A stretch of 64,000 nt of DNA from Ichthyophis bannanicus (GCA_033557465.1 CM066034.1:411038159-411102158); one strand, 5' to 3'; counted from the stretch's first letter, positions 1 to 10,711 are shown. Notes: generated from the letters alone by a model not told the origin. Numbers and translations are program-made.

Positions 1-249
1 TCAACACTCCTTAAAATACGTTACAAGGCTCCTAATTAGGCACAGTACAAGGCGCCTTATAACACGCCGTATACGGCACGTTATAAGGTGCTGTATAAGG
101 CACATAAGGCACGTAGGCACGTGCCTTCCAGGGTGCCTTATAACGCGCCTTTTCAGACACTGCTTTACTGCTGCCCCGCCCACTCCTTTATATGGGCATC
201 TCTACCTTTACCGCGGAATGACATTACCTCAGTTTAGTAAACATGCCCC
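1..249 (+). mobile_element. E0: right end of a Harbinger-like non-autonomous DNA transposon
   Basis: The segment ends with the inverse of the family terminus (GTTTAGTAAACATGCCCC), followed by TAA at 250-252, the 3-bp duplication seen at other copies. Positions 20-170 are a run of palindromic GGTGCCTTATA / TATAAGGCACC modules like those at 5840-6060 and 56000-56120. The left part lies outside the window. No coding sequence is seen. Assignment to PIF/Harbinger rests on TIR and TSD only, because no transposase is visible. Confidence 0.75.
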
Positions 250-252
250 TAA

Positions 253-450
253 GGGACATGCAATGAAGCTACAGGGTAAACTATTTAAGACTAATAAGAG
301 AAAATATTTTTCACTCAATGTGTAATCAAACTCTGGAATTTGTTACCAGAGAATGTAATAAAAGCTGTTAGTGTAGCTGGGTTTAAAAAAGGTTTGGACA
401 AGTTCCTGGAGGAAAGGTCCATAAATCATTATTAAAAAAGAATCAAAAAG
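253..450 (+). repeat. CR1-type LINE C-terminal fragment
   Basis: Conceptual reading of about 310-435 gives the motif LWN-LLPENV followed by GFKKGLDKFLEER and a stop, which is the usual C-terminus of vertebrate CR1 ORF2. A second CR1 segment starts within a few tens of bases, so this is a separate 3' fragment or a partial duplication. The frame is broken. Confidence 0.6.
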
Positions 451-2437
451 AGGAGGAAATAGCCAATGCAATAAAATGGGAGGGTAAGACATTTTTTCAG
501 ATATATTACTGAGAAGAGGAAGGGCAAAAGTGGTATTTTCAGACTCAAGGCTGAAGGGGGGGGGGAATATGTAGAAGCTGATGAGGATAAAGCGGAATTG
601 CTTAACAAATATTTCTATTTTGTGTTCAGAGATGAAGAACCAGGAACAGGACCTCAGAAAGCACCCACAAGCAGGAACAGTAGTGAGAGGCATTTTAAAC
701 AATTTTTCAGAAGACTGTGTTTGTGAGAAACTAGCTAAACTTAAAGGAGACAAAGCGATGGGACCGGATGGGATACACCTTAGAATACTGAGGGAACTTA
801 GGGACATTCTAGCAGCTCCACTGACTGACCTATTCAATGCCTTTTTGGAGTCGGGAGTGGTGACAAAGGACTGCAGAGAGGCTCATGTGGTGCCTTTACA
901 CAAAAGTGGAAGTAAGGATGTGGTTGAAAACTACAGGCCGGTTAGTTTAACTTCGGTGGTGAGTAAATTATTGGAAACACTGCTGAAAGAGAAAATAGTG
1001 TGGTTTCTGGAGTCCAGCAGATTACAGGATCTGAGGCAGCATGGATTCAGCAGAAGAAGGTCTTGTCAGACAAGTCTGATTGATTTCTTTGACTGGATGA
1101 CCAGGGAGTTGGACCGAGGGAGAGCCCTAGATGTTGTGTATTTCTATTTCAGTAAAGCCTTTGACACTGTTCCTCACAGGCGACTTATAAACAAACTGAG
1201 CACCCTAGGGATGGACCCTAAAGTTACTGCTTGGGTTAGAAATTGGTTGAGCAGGGGTGACAAAGTGTACAGATAAATGGAGTGTACTCTGAGCAGAAGG
1301 AGGTTACAAGTGGTGTTCCCCAGGGATCTGTCCTTAGTCCGATTCTTTTTAACATCGTTGTTAGTGATATAGCGGAAGGGCTGTCGGGTAAGGTTTGCCT
1401 CTTTGCGGATGATGCCAAAATCTGCAATACAGTAGACACCCAGGAAGGTATAGATAATGTGAGGAGGGATCTAGCTAAGCTTGAAGAATGGTCAAGAATT
1501 TGGCAGCTGGGATTTAATGTTAAAAAATGCAAGTTCATGCATTTGGGCTGCGGCAATCCAAGGGAGCAATATAGTATTGGTGTGTGATGTACTTTTGTCC
1601 ACTAAAGAAGAGCGGGACCTAGGCATGGTTGTGTCTAATGATCTTAAAGTAGCTGAACAGCTAGAAGGATGCTTGGGTGCATACGGAGAGGATTGGCTAG
1701 CAGAAAAAAGGAGGTGATAGTGCCTCTGTATAAGTCTTTGGTACGACCTCATTTGGAGTATTGTGAGCAATTCTGGAGATCGCACTTTTAAAAAGATATA
1801 AACAGGATGGAGTCAGTACAGAGGGTGGCTACTAAAATGGTTAGTGGTCTTCATTATAAAGCATATGAGGACAGGCTTAAGGATCTTAATATGTACCCCT
1901 TAGAGGAAAGGCGGGATAGAGGTGATATGATTGAGACATTGAAATACCTCCGTGGCATAAATGCACAGGGGGAGATCCTCTTTCGATTGAAAGCAAGTTC
2001 TGCTATGAGGGGACATGGGATGAGGGTGAAAGGGGATAGATTCAGGAGTGATATGCGGAAATATTTCTTTACGGAAAGAGTGGTGGATCCATGGAATAGT
2101 CTCCCATTGGAGGTGGTAGAGCTGAGGACAGTATCTGAATTCAAAAAAGGATGGGACAAACAATGAGGATCTCTAAAGGAAAAAAGGGGACTGTTGTAAT
2201 TTTTGATATGGAAGGACAGACTAGATGGGCCATGTGGTCTTTTTCTGTCTTCATTTTTCTATATTTCTATGTAAAAGGGACCCAGGATATCACTGCTTGA
2301 CCCAATACAAGCATTGTGGAACCTGTGTCCACTAAGTACTTATGACCTAGATTGACCACTGTTGGAAACAGGATACTGGGCTTGATGTACCTTCGTCTGA
2401 CCCAGTATGGCATATCTTATGTTCTTATGTTCTTATG
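450..2437 (+). pseudogene. CR1-type LINE, ORF2 reverse transcriptase remains with 3' end
   Basis: A 5'-truncated, decayed CR1 ORF2 begins between the endonuclease and the RT domain. Open stretches at 581-1276, 1282-1587 and 1807-2166 carry, in order, AMGPDGIHLRILREL, NYRPVSLTSVVSKLLE, QHGFSRRRSCQTSL, SKAFDTVPHRRLINKL, SGVPQGSVLSPILFN, the catalytic FADDAK, and the C-terminal LEERRDRGDMIETLKYLRG. A stop at 1274-1276 and frame changes near 1587 and 1720-1800 break it. Motif A, normally LDFSKAFD, reads FYFSKAFD, so the metal-binding Asp is lost. The 3' end carries the CR1 tail of tandem TTCTTATG units near 2417-2437. Family recognition is strong; the copy is dead. Confidence 0.9.
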
Positions 2438-2486
2438 TCTCTGAGGTATCAATCATATCTAACCTCTCATTTAGTGCTATATATTC
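2438..2486 (-). pseudogene. CR1 endonuclease fragment (piece split off by E1)
   Basis: Read on the minus strand, this short stretch gives ELEYIALNERLDMIDTSET, which matches the start of the CR1 endonuclease where NARSLKNK is followed by a helix and ISET. The preceding NARSLKNK lies at about 6455-6490 on the far side of E1. The two pieces join at the TAA duplicated by E1. The rest of this CR1 ORF2 is absent, cut off by the plus-strand CR1 tail at 2437. Confidence 0.6.
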
Positions 2487-2514
2487 TAAGGGGTATGTTT
2501 ACTAAACCGTCTTA

Positions 2515-2630
2515 TTGTGCGCTCTGTGACGTTATCGTGCGATAAGGTACCTTATCGCGCGATAATGGCGCTTTATTGCGCGATAAAGTACCTTAGTGCG
2601 CGATAACGTGCGCTGCGGCGCAAACGAGCG
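2515..2630. repeat. Subterminal palindrome array, TTATCGCGCGATAA type
   Basis: Repeated self-complementary units built from TTATCGCGCGATAA and GGTACC lie directly inside the E1 left terminus. A matching array lies at 36635-36745 in E2. E3, E4 and E5 carry a different palindrome (GTTAACGATCGTTAAC type) at the same place. These are possible transposase binding sites or hairpins; the function is inferred. Confidence 0.7.
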
Positions 2631-3700
2631 CTGAAGGCGGAGAAAGGCTCCCGGAGGGCGGAGGAAGGCTTCCCAGGGGCGGAGAGAAGGAGTCAATGGG
2701 TGGAGAGTGGGAGGGGAGAGGCTCTCTGCACACTAACACTGTGAAATCCGAGGCTGAAAACTAACACCAGTGAAACCCTGGCGTTAGAGCTGATTTAAAG
2801 GGAAGAGAAACCATTTCTGTCAGCAATGTACAGCAAAACCAGGGAAACCCACAAAAAAGTGATAAGTGTGATACATGTGCACGGAACAAAAGTGCAAATA
2901 AACACTGAAAATGACCCCAACAAAATATTTAAAAAAAAAACACGCTGGGCAATAGTGATATTAATGGGAAACATTGAAAATCACTCTCAAGAAAGCTCCA
3001 AAATATGAATTTTGGAAGGGTCTACGCTCCATCCTCATACAAGGTGAATGATCCCACAGTGAAATAGCGCTGATCAGGGTTTCCCTCTCCATTGGACAGG
3101 TTTCCTATGGTGTGCACATGTTCCACAACAGCAGGGTGGGCATGTCGGAATGGGCAACTGGACATATGCTGGGAAAGGGGACACAGAGGGCTGCAGACGG
3201 CACATGCTGTGCTGCAGCTGGGCCACAGTGCGGACTAGAGTGATGCCTAGATGGCCCATAGGAATGCTGAAACAGTAGAGCAGCCAGACAGCAACTGATG
3301 AGGGCCCAGCATGGGCACGAGTGTGCTTCCCACATTGTCACAGGGGATAGTACCCAGCAGGTACTGTGGGACCTAGCACTGCAGTACCCCCAAGGGCACA
3401 GAAAATTGGCAGGCGGTGATGGGGGGAAGCATGGACAGCTATGCAGGCACCCCTACCCTAGAACCTGTACCATAGGCAGCCGCTTACCTGCACAATGGAT
3501 GGCCTGAGACTGCACTCCACCAGCAGCACCAGCAGACGGGCATGTCAGCAGGGTGGCAGAGGGGTACTGGTGGTGGAGGGGGCAGTGGCAGCTGCCCAGA
3601 GCAGACCGTGGCCTAGCCCTGTGTAGGTGGGTGCCATGTACTGCAACAGACAGGCCCTGTCTGATGAACAGTCATGGTATCCCCAGGGAATTCACTGTCT

Positions 3701-3780
3701 CTGTGGCAACATGGTGGTACAGTGCACACAGCCAGTGTGTTCCGGAGCAGGAGGTCACAGGTTCAAGTCCCAGCTGTGGT
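3701..3780 (+). repeat. tRNA-like module inside E1 (pol III box B match)
   Basis: GGTTCAAGTCC at 3760-3770 is a perfect match to the box B consensus, and TGGTACAGTGC at 3715-3725 resembles box A, 45 bases upstream. The same module recurs inverted in E2 (box B at 35501-35511) and E4 (about 57900-57910) and forward in E5 (about 62730). No convincing cloverleaf or CCA end is seen. I read it as a tRNA-derived SINE remnant carried by the family, not a functional tRNA gene. Confidence 0.55.
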
Positions 3781-3922
3781 TCCTGCCAACCCAGCTCCCA
3801 TATTTTACCCACTACTACAACGTGCTAATACAGACAGAACCTGTAGTGCAGATGACGTAGACATGCCCAACACACCTACATTTTACCCTACAGAGCACAG
3901 ACACCATGAACATGCGCATTAC

Positions 3923-4127
3923 CTAGAGCAGAGTCTCCCAAATGCTGTCCTGAAGGGCCAAACACCATTCAGGTTCAATGCTGCCTCTAATAAAGATGCC
4001 TTTGCTGCATTTCTATGCGCCACCCCCATGGTATGCAGATGTATCTCATGTATATTCATGAGGGACAGCATGAAAACCCGAACAGTGTTTGGCACACCAG
4101 GACTGGAGATGGGAACCTCTGCCGTAA
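3923..4127. mobile_element. hAT-like palindromic MITE nested in the E-family ancestor
   Basis: The ends are loosely inverted (CAGAGTCTCCCAAATGC against its partner near GGAGATGGGAACCTCTG). A central AT-rich palindrome contains ATGCAGAT and a TATTCATGAGGGAC type core. The same segment occupies the equivalent place in E2 (about 35150-35352), E3 (about 52212-52420), E4 (about 57545-57740) and E5 (about 62896-63090), so it inserted before the E copies dispersed. Confidence 0.55.
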
Positions 4128-5717
4128 AGCAGCAGCAAACAGGGGCAGACACACTTGCACCCACAGTCTCCATTATCCAATGCCTCCTGGAGAGGCAGGA
4201 CATTGGGCCCTGCGTGCATCTCCCAATACTAGCACTTGCATACCTTAGCAATGCCACCCTAAACCCGGGAGTACAGTACACAGCTATCAAAAGGTTGCTA
4301 TGATTACTGGCAGATAGCAATTCTGAAGTACAATTTTCTGATTGAGCTGCATCATGGCAACCTTTCTGATGTCTGTGGAGTGTGCTACAGGTCTTGTGTC
4401 TGACAGTGTTTACCACCCTGGGGAGTGACCCCAACAGTATTGCGTACCATAGCCATGCCTGCACTGTGCCCAGGGCTGGAGCGGTGGCCAGGGCTGCCAA
4501 ACACCTCTATAGTTGTACACTGCTGGCATAGGTGTGGGGAGTGTGTGTCTGTCTATCCAGTGTGTGGTGGCTGCAAACACCCTCCACAGCCCACACTGCC
4601 AGCACTGTTGCCAGTATTGGCCTGCCAATGTGCATAATGAGGAGCAAGGTACCAGGGGTATAGCCCAGACAGGGTGGCCTGGCCAGGATGCATCTGCACA
4701 GGGCATAGGGCAATGGCTGGGACATTGTAGTGCCCGGTCATCACCTGCACAGACAGGGTGGCCACAGCATGTCCTGCTGGGAGATCACTCTCACCCTGAC
4801 TGAGCAGTGACCACAGCATGGCTAGGTTCCCCCATAGTGCTCTATAATATTTCTCCCATGTGATATATATGGGTTCTGTTTTGGGGCCCAATCACTGAAT
4901 TATCTGCTTGGTGTGTATGCTGACATCCTAGTTCTGGGTGCATGCATCTCCTCCAGGAACATGCACTATGGACTAGCTAGCAGACTGTCTGCAGCTAGTA
5001 TGTGTCTTGCTGGAACACCTTGCAGGGTGCAGTGGCTTGGGGCTTGCTGCAGGAGAATATCAGATAATTGTGGGGTGCAGCTGAGCATTTCCGGGCCTAA
5101 TGTCTGTCTGCTATTGCTTTATAGATGTGTACAGACCTGCATTGACTGCCCTATAGGGTGTCTGTTCCCCAGCGGGACTGTGGTTGATGGTCCCTTCTAC
5201 TGCTGCCATTGCAGGCAGGTAAAATGTGGATCTGTTGGTGGGAGACCCTGTTTCCCACCCTTAGCCCCAGAGGGTGGGTTGGGTGGTGGTACATAATCCG
5301 CCTATGGGTCCATAAGGGCTAAATCTGACTGAGAAATAGAGATGTATCCAAAGTGTATCTGCAAGAACTACCTATCTCACACACTAGCACTGCTGGGGAC
5401 CTGCAGCATGGCCTATTTCTGCCATGGAAGGTGCTGTGGACCTGGTGCTGGGCGCCCCACCTCACCCTCAGGGTGAGCACAGTACCCGCACAATGTGACG
5501 GTGTGTAGCTACTTTGTGCCAATAACACACACGGTCAGTTCCCCCTACCAGGCCGAGGTGCTGTGGGGGTGCATACCTCATCTTGTGTTCATCTGTAGAC
5601 TGCTGATTTGCATGTGCAGTGCATCATGGGTACGGGTGGGTTAACCCTATCCCGGTGATCACAGCAGACTGTTTGTGTGGTGACATACAGTCCTTCTGCA
5701 GCCAGCCAGGTGCTTGC

Positions 5718-5790
5718 TAACAGCTATATCCCACTGGTTACTTCACTGCCTCTGGAGCCAGAGGTCATGGGTTCAAACCCACTGTGGGGT
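5718..5790 (+). repeat. Second tRNA-like module in E1
   Basis: GGTTCAAACCC at 5770-5780 fits box B exactly. The upstream box A is weak (around 5727-5737). The context, a variable word ending in CAGAGGTCATGGGTTC, parallels the module at 3701. This is most likely another SINE-derived piece. It was not found in E2, which is shortened on this side. Confidence 0.45.
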
Positions 5791-5839
5791 TATTTGATAG
5801 GGCTGTCCAAAGCATTATCTAACAACCTCAGCGTACTGT

Positions 5840-6060
5840 AACCATACGGTACCTCAGAAGGTGCTTTATAGGGCGCCCTATAAAGCGCCTTCTGAGGCAC
5901 CTTATGGTTACCGTCCACATAAGGTGCCTTATAAGGTATCCTATGGAGCGCCTTATAGGGTGCCCGATAGGGGACATTATAGGGTGCCGTGGCAGACAGT
6001 GCACTTTATAATGTGCCCTATGGAGTGCCTTATAGGATGCCTTATGCGGCACCTTAGGTT
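5840..6060. repeat. Array of GGTGCCTTATA palindromic units near the E1 right end
   Basis: Eight or more near copies of GGTGCCTTATA and its complement, in both orientations, lie within about 200 bases. Equivalent arrays occur at 20-170 (E0) and about 56000-56120 (E4). The array gives strong potential for stem-loops. It belongs to the right subterminal region only, so the two ends of the element are not identical inside the TIR. Confidence 0.7.
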
Positions 6061-6179
6061 ACGGCACGTGAGGGTGTGTTTGCTGGCAACACTAATTAAA
6101 ATACAAATAAACTGCCTCAAGAAACAATACTTACATGTCACAGCTGATGCCTCAACCTGCCTTATGTATTAGGCACACT

Positions 6180-6241
6180 GGGGTATCAAACTCATGACCC
6201 CTGTATCATCAGTCAGTGTATTAACCATTGTGCTACACCTC
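6180..6241 (-). repeat. Third tRNA-like module in E1, minus strand
   Basis: Read on the minus strand, TAGCACAATGG (6225-6235) fits box A and GTTTGATACC (6182-6191) approximates box B. In E4 the same module is forward at 55843-55912 with TAGCACAATGG (55848-55858) and GGTTTGATCCC (55891-55901). Spacing of about 40 bases is normal for pol III internal promoters. It is part of the E right end, not a tRNA gene. Confidence 0.55.
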
Positions 6242-6453
6242 TTTTTCTATATTTGCATGTCTGGGCACCTACTTAAGATTACCACGCGTTAATGCGCTTA
6301 GCGGCGCTTTGCCCGATAATGTGTGCAGCAGCGCGCGTTATCACGCGATACTCCCGTTTTGCTGCTTTAAGACTGAAATGCCCACTCCTTTTATGGCAGC
6401 CTGCACACTATCGCCGGGCGCACGTTAAGACGGTTTAGTAAACATACCCCTAA

Positions 6454-7977
6454 CTCTCTTATTTTTTAGACTTCTAGCATTTTAGAGGTTGTATTTTATT
6501 CATATTAATCTGGTTATTGGTAGGCAGGGGTAATTTGAAATCTTTAATATCTGTTTACTCTGTACTCAAGGGCATTTGCATTACTTTTGTCTTTACTGGA
6601 ACCTCTCTGTTGGTATGCCCTAGCTTCAATCTTTTGTTGGTATCTTTCAAGGATACATTGTTCTGAACCATGCGCTCTTGGGCGACTGTCAACTTTGAAC
6701 TATCTAGTTTAAAAGCTACTCTATCTCCTTTTTAAAGATTAATGCCTGCAGCCTGGTTCCATCCCAGTTAAGGTGGAGCCCATCCCTTCGGAAATGTCCC
6801 TCCTTTCCCCAGAACACTGTTCCCTCTAAGCTGTGCGCGTGTGCGCGCACACACACCTCGCTGAGCGAGCGCACATACTTTACAACAGAGCGCACAAAAA
6901 TTATGGTTCTGATTCTGATAGAAAACAACAGACGTCTTAAAATTTAAAAGTTGTGATTGTAATTACTAGAAATTTTCCACTTCATTTAGTAATCATCTAT
7001 TTTCATTTAATTTGATTAAAATCAATGTGGTGTACATACTGTATTCTGATGTGTAGTCAAATTTTAAAGTATATAACTCTGAGTGTCGTTATGTGGCGCA
7101 CAAAAATTTAACCTTCCTTCAAAAGCTGCACAGCTGATATTTTATGCGCACACAGCCTACAGAAAATTAGAGGGAACATTGCCCCAGAATGTTCCCCAGT
7201 TCCTAACAAATCCAAAACCCTCTTCCTTGCACCATCATCTCATCCATGCATTGAGACTCCAGAGTTCTGCATGCCTTTTGGGTGATGCGTGTGGAACGGG
7301 AAACATTTTGGAGAATGCTACCCTGAAAGTTCTGAATTTCAACTTTCTACCTAAAAGCTTAAATTTGGCCTCCAGAACTTCCCTATCACCGTTTCCTATG
7401 TCCTTGGTACCAACATGTACCAAGACAGTAGACTCCTCCCCAGCACTATCTAGGACCATGTCTAGGTGGCATGTGAGGTCCACTACTTTCACACCAGGCA
7501 GGCATGTTACCAAGCGATCCTCATGTCCACCAGCCACCCAGCTTTTACATGCCTAATGATTGAATCACCAACTATAATGGCTGTCCTAACTCTTCCCTCA
7601 TGGGCACATGTCCCTGAAGAATCCTCCTCGGTGCGAGAGGGTTTTACATCACTTGGAGGACAGGTCCTAGCTTCAGGATCACTTCCTGCCACACTACAGT
7701 GATGTTCTCCTATCATGTGACCTCTCTCCTCCATGACAACAGGGATGCTGCCAGACTGAAGGTGGGTCTTCAGTATTACATCCCTGTAGGTCTTCCTTAT
7801 GTCCTCCAAGTCAGCTACTCTAGCCTCCTGATGTTGGACTCGTCCCCTGAAAGCAAAGAGCTCCTTGCACCTAGTGCACACGTAAGACCCTTCACCAACT
7901 GGGAGAAAATTATACATGTGACATTCATTGCAAAAGACTGGAAAGCTCCCATCTCGCTGCTGGTCTGCTGTCTGCAT
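6454..7977 (-). pseudogene. CR1-type LINE ORF1 with SGNH esterase, plus start of ORF2 endonuclease
   Basis: On the minus strand, 7977-7507 begins with a zinc-ribbon-like CNECHMYNF...YVCTRCKELF, then a short coiled-coil-like stretch, then the SGNH block I region IIVGDSIIRHV. After a frame change near 7520 the reading continues with VTCLPGVKVVDL, VLVHVGTKDIG and LGRKLKFRTFRV to about 7200. A hAT MITE interrupts it, and it resumes with FWGKEGHFRRDGLHLNWDG (DGLHL holds the catalytic Asp/His pair of such esterases). Past 6700 the frame runs on to about 6548. The conserved NARSLKNK at about 6490-6455 then marks the start of the endonuclease. CR1 ORF1 esterases are thought to help nucleoprotein or membrane interactions during retrotransposition. 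This copy is inactive. Confidence 0.85.
6815..7181. mobile_element. hAT-type MITE with perfect 8-bp target duplication
   Basis: The termini are CACTGTTCCCTCTAA and the inverse of CAATGTTCCCTCTAA. The flanks are CCCCAGAA on both sides (6807-6814 and 7182-7189), the 8-bp duplication typical of hAT. The interior contains the CTGTGCGCGTGTGCGCGCACACAC block and no ORF. Removing it rejoins the CR1 esterase frame at FWG, which confirms the insertion. Confidence 0.92.
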
Positions 7978-8516
7978 CTTAGTTTTAAGGTTATGTTTAT
8001 GTATTTAAGTTGTTTGCTTACTTAGATTTGCTGGGGATACTTATACTAATAAAATTATAACTAATACATTTAATGCACTTTGTTCACCTCAAGATTAATT
8101 AACCCAAAGATGCAGAAAATAATTTTTAATTCTGCGTCGAAGATCTCCCAGTTGGGTGGGCTCTTCTTTTTGAAATACTCTTGTAAGTGTCTTGTGAAAT
8201 TAGAAGGTGATTCATATTTTTTTTCCATCTTAATTGATTTCCTTTTTGAATGCCCGAGGGGCCCTTACTGGGGTGGGTCTATCTCCTGTTCTACTCTGTC
8301 TTGATTAAGGTGGGCTGATATGTCTCTGTATAATTCCTATTAGAGTATTTTGTTGTATTAGTTTCCTATTCTTGGATTCGTTTCCATATTGTGGACTAGA
8401 GTGGGAATCTCAGGTTAATATATTTCTTCTGGAGCTTCTATTCTCTGACTTACCGATTACCTTGCAAGTGTATCTATCCTTGTAATTATTGATTATTCTA
8501 TAAATAAAAAGTTTTA
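7978..8516. other. AT-rich flank upstream of the minus-strand CR1 ORF1
   Basis: No coding sequence or TIR is recognised. The part next to 7977 may be CR1 5' UTR. The end (8490-8516) reads AAATAAAAAGTTTTAAAAA, which resembles the poly-A tail of another retroelement. L1-I inserted into this A-rich sequence. Confidence 0.4.
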
Positions 8517-8674
8517 AAAAAAGATTAATTGGGGCGGAGCCAGCTACCAAGGGAGATGGCTGCTTAGCCCGATAGCTCCCTGCTGAATCCATTCTAAATC
8601 CTGTCTCCCCGCCTCCCTTCCTACTTATTTTTACTTTTATTTCCCTCTCATATTTGGCTTATTGCTTTATGGAC

Positions 8675-9528
8675 ATGGCGGTCAGCAAGCAAACCCGGCT
8701 TGAATTTGGGGCAGGCTCGAATCCTGGAGTGAAAAGGTTAAAGCCCGACCCTCCATCCCCTCTCAAAATGGCGTCTACCCGAGAAAATGCGGAGAGCCTA
8801 CAAGAACTCCTGAAAGAGATCAGGGCAGTTCGCGAGATGGTTGCCACAAACGGTGAGACACTGGCTGGAGTTCAAACGGACTTACTCGAACTAAAGGCGT
8901 TGAAAGACCAACTCTTGGTGATTGCGCCTCGAATAGACGCATTAGAGAACCGTGTGGCAGCGCACAATGAGAAGCTGAAGGTGGTGACAAAGCATGGCAA
9001 ACGTATTGAGGCCCTAGAGCGGAGCCTGGAAGACCTCAACAACCGCACCCGCAGAAATAATATCCGAGTGCTCGGTATACCGGAAGGCGCAGAGGGCGTT
9101 AACACGGTGGCTTTTATGGAAAAACTGATTCCCAACTTACTTACTGCGTCTAAATTTCAACCCAGGGTTTGAAATCGATAGAGCCCACAGGGTTCCCTTT
9201 CAAACCGAGCCCTAATTCAAGCCAACCGAGGCCTATTATTATTCGTGCGCTTCGCTACTCTCAAGTAGTTCAGATCATGGCTGCGGCGAAGGCTGGCGCC
9301 CCGGTAAAATTTGAAGGTCACGCTGTGGCTTTCTTTCCGGACTTTCATAAATCTACGGTCGAAAGGCGCAAGCAATTTCTCGCTCTCCGCCCACGTCTTC
9401 AAAAACTTCAAGCCAGATATGGACTTTTCTTTCCCGCGCGGATGCGGGTCACATTGTTCAACCAGACCAGGTCTTTTGAAGATCCCTCGGCTCTTCAGTC
9501 CTTTTTGGAGAAAAAGAAGCTGAAGTGA
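8675..9528 (+). pseudogene. L1-I ORF1p (RNA-binding nucleic-acid chaperone), frameshifted
   Basis: The start at 8675 (MAVSKQTRLEFGAG) is chosen because it aligns with MAGGKPIKLDFAAA of L1-II; upstream Met codons have no counterpart. An N-terminal basic segment is followed by a heptad-rich coiled coil (about residues 35-115), then the RRM entry NNRTRRNNIRVLGIPEGAEG. Near 9165 the frame shifts: FEIDRAHRVPF continues in the next frame and shifts again near 9205. The C-terminal domain then runs to 9528 (RRKQFLALRPRLQKLQARYG, RSFEDPSALQSFL). Intact ORF1p coats LINE RNA as trimers. At least two indels make this copy non-functional. Confidence 0.88.
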
Positions 9529-10505
9529 TGCGCTGAATCATCCCGGGACTAGCTACTTGCAGGATTTTCAGCGCTCTCGCCTCAGCCATCTTGGTGTTGT
9601 CAGTGGTATGCCAGGACTACTGGTTGGCTATCTGGATGCTCTGTTGGGAACTATCGTTTTGCAATTAAGATTATTGTTTGTTCTGTTCGTATAACTGCAA
9701 TAGCCATAAATGTTATGTCCCTCTGAAGAACCGGGGGCTATCTACCCTTTTGCTTTCTTTTCAGCCTTTCTTCTCTTCTCTTCCTTCCTCTCCCTCTCTC
9801 CCCCTTTCTCTCTTGGGCCCCTTCTCCCGCTCCCGCCTTTACTCCCTGTGTAGTGACCTTCATTTATTCCTAAATATGTTTTTTTTTTGTTTTTTTTTAC
9901 CCTGTTACTCGATGTATGTGCTGGGGGGCATGATTTTGGGAAGTTCTGTAGATATGTTTATTTACAGATCTGCTGGCGCGTGTGCCTTAGGGCCCGGCAG
10001 ATAATTGCCCCAGGGGGGCCTTATATTTAATTTCTATTTAATTTCTTTCTTTTATCTTCCCGTTCATGTACCTACTCGAGGGGTCAGAGTTTGTGCTATG
10101 GGTACAGTAAATGAGATCTGTCATAGATGCCTGGCCCCTTTGATGTTACGTTTTTTTGAAAGGATTTCGATGTGGATGTCTGTCTGTGCAGGGGGGTGGG
10201 GGTGGGGGGGCGGGGGGGAGGTTGTGGATGGGGGGGGGCGGAGGGGGGGAAGAGGGAAACACATATAACTAAACAAATTAAGCTAAATACTACGAATGAA
10301 AATGGGGGAATAATTCTCTCTCTGTTTGGGTAGCATGGGAGGGGGGGGGGTTCTTGTTATTATTTTCTTTTTTCAGCGCAAAGGGGGTGGGGTTGGGTGG
10401 TTGTGTTTTCTCCCCAGTATTGGCTCACCCGATTGTGTTCCCCTGGAGGAAGGGGTTCGGCACCTGGGTGCTTTTCTTTTTACTTTTGGGGTTAAAAGGG
10501 GGTTT
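9529..10505 (+). other. L1-I inter-ORF spacer, G-rich stretches
   Basis: A spacer of about 1.2 kb separates the ORFs; in L1-II it is about 0.5 kb. It contains pyrimidine runs at 9760-9900 and G-rich runs at 10190-10255 and 10337-10400, with several stretches of six or more G that could form quadruplexes. No conserved ORF is seen. Confidence 0.6.
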
Positions 10506-10711
10506 AGGAAGTCTCCATGTAAGGGGTTTTGTTACAAGTCAGAAGTTGGATTCATTGCAGGTTATACACTTGGCGCTATCCTGCTTATCATGTCAATAAA
10601 GATCAGCGCTGGGCTGTCTCCATGTGAGGGGGTTTGTTATAAGCCAGAATCTGGATTCATTATAGGCTATGCACTTGCCGCTATTCTGCTTATCATGTTG
10701 ATGAATATTAG
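10506..10711 (+). repeat. Two-copy tandem repeat, about 108 bp, before L1-I ORF2
   Basis: The unit begins TCTCCATGTAAGGGG / TCTCCATGTGAGGGG and ends CTGCTTATCATG(T). It occurs at about 10512-10616 and 10617-10711. Both copies stay in one open frame and end next to the ORF2 start codon. The unit is absent from L1-II. It could be a monomer of an internal promoter or re-initiation region; the function is unknown. Confidence 0.75.

Larger units (their letters stand above)
2490..6450 (+). mobile_element. E1: complete Harbinger-like non-autonomous element, about 4 kb
   Basis: The left end is GGGGTATGTTTACTAAAC and the right end is its inverse, GTTTAGTAAACATACCCC. TAA flanks both sides (2487-2489 and 6451-6453). 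The interior aligns by eye with E2 and E4 (inverted), E3 (inverted, partial) and E5. It holds a palindromic subterminal block (2515-2625), tRNA-like modules (about 3701-3780, 5718-5790 and 6180-6241 reversed), an ancestral nested hAT-like MITE (about 3923-4127) and a palindromic array (5840-6060). I see no transposase or long conserved ORF. It is inserted in a minus-strand CR1. Confidence 0.85.

Noticed and set aside
3701..3780. Functional tRNA gene
   Set aside because: Box B is good, but no cloverleaf, anticodon stem or terminator T-run is convincing, and the module lies inside a repeated transposon.
3553..5296. Many overlapping 70-200-codon frames in the E cores (also 34.2-35.9, 56.5-58.5 and 62.1-63.8 kb)
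   Set aside because: Frames exist on both strands, break between copies and show no recognisable transposase or other domain.
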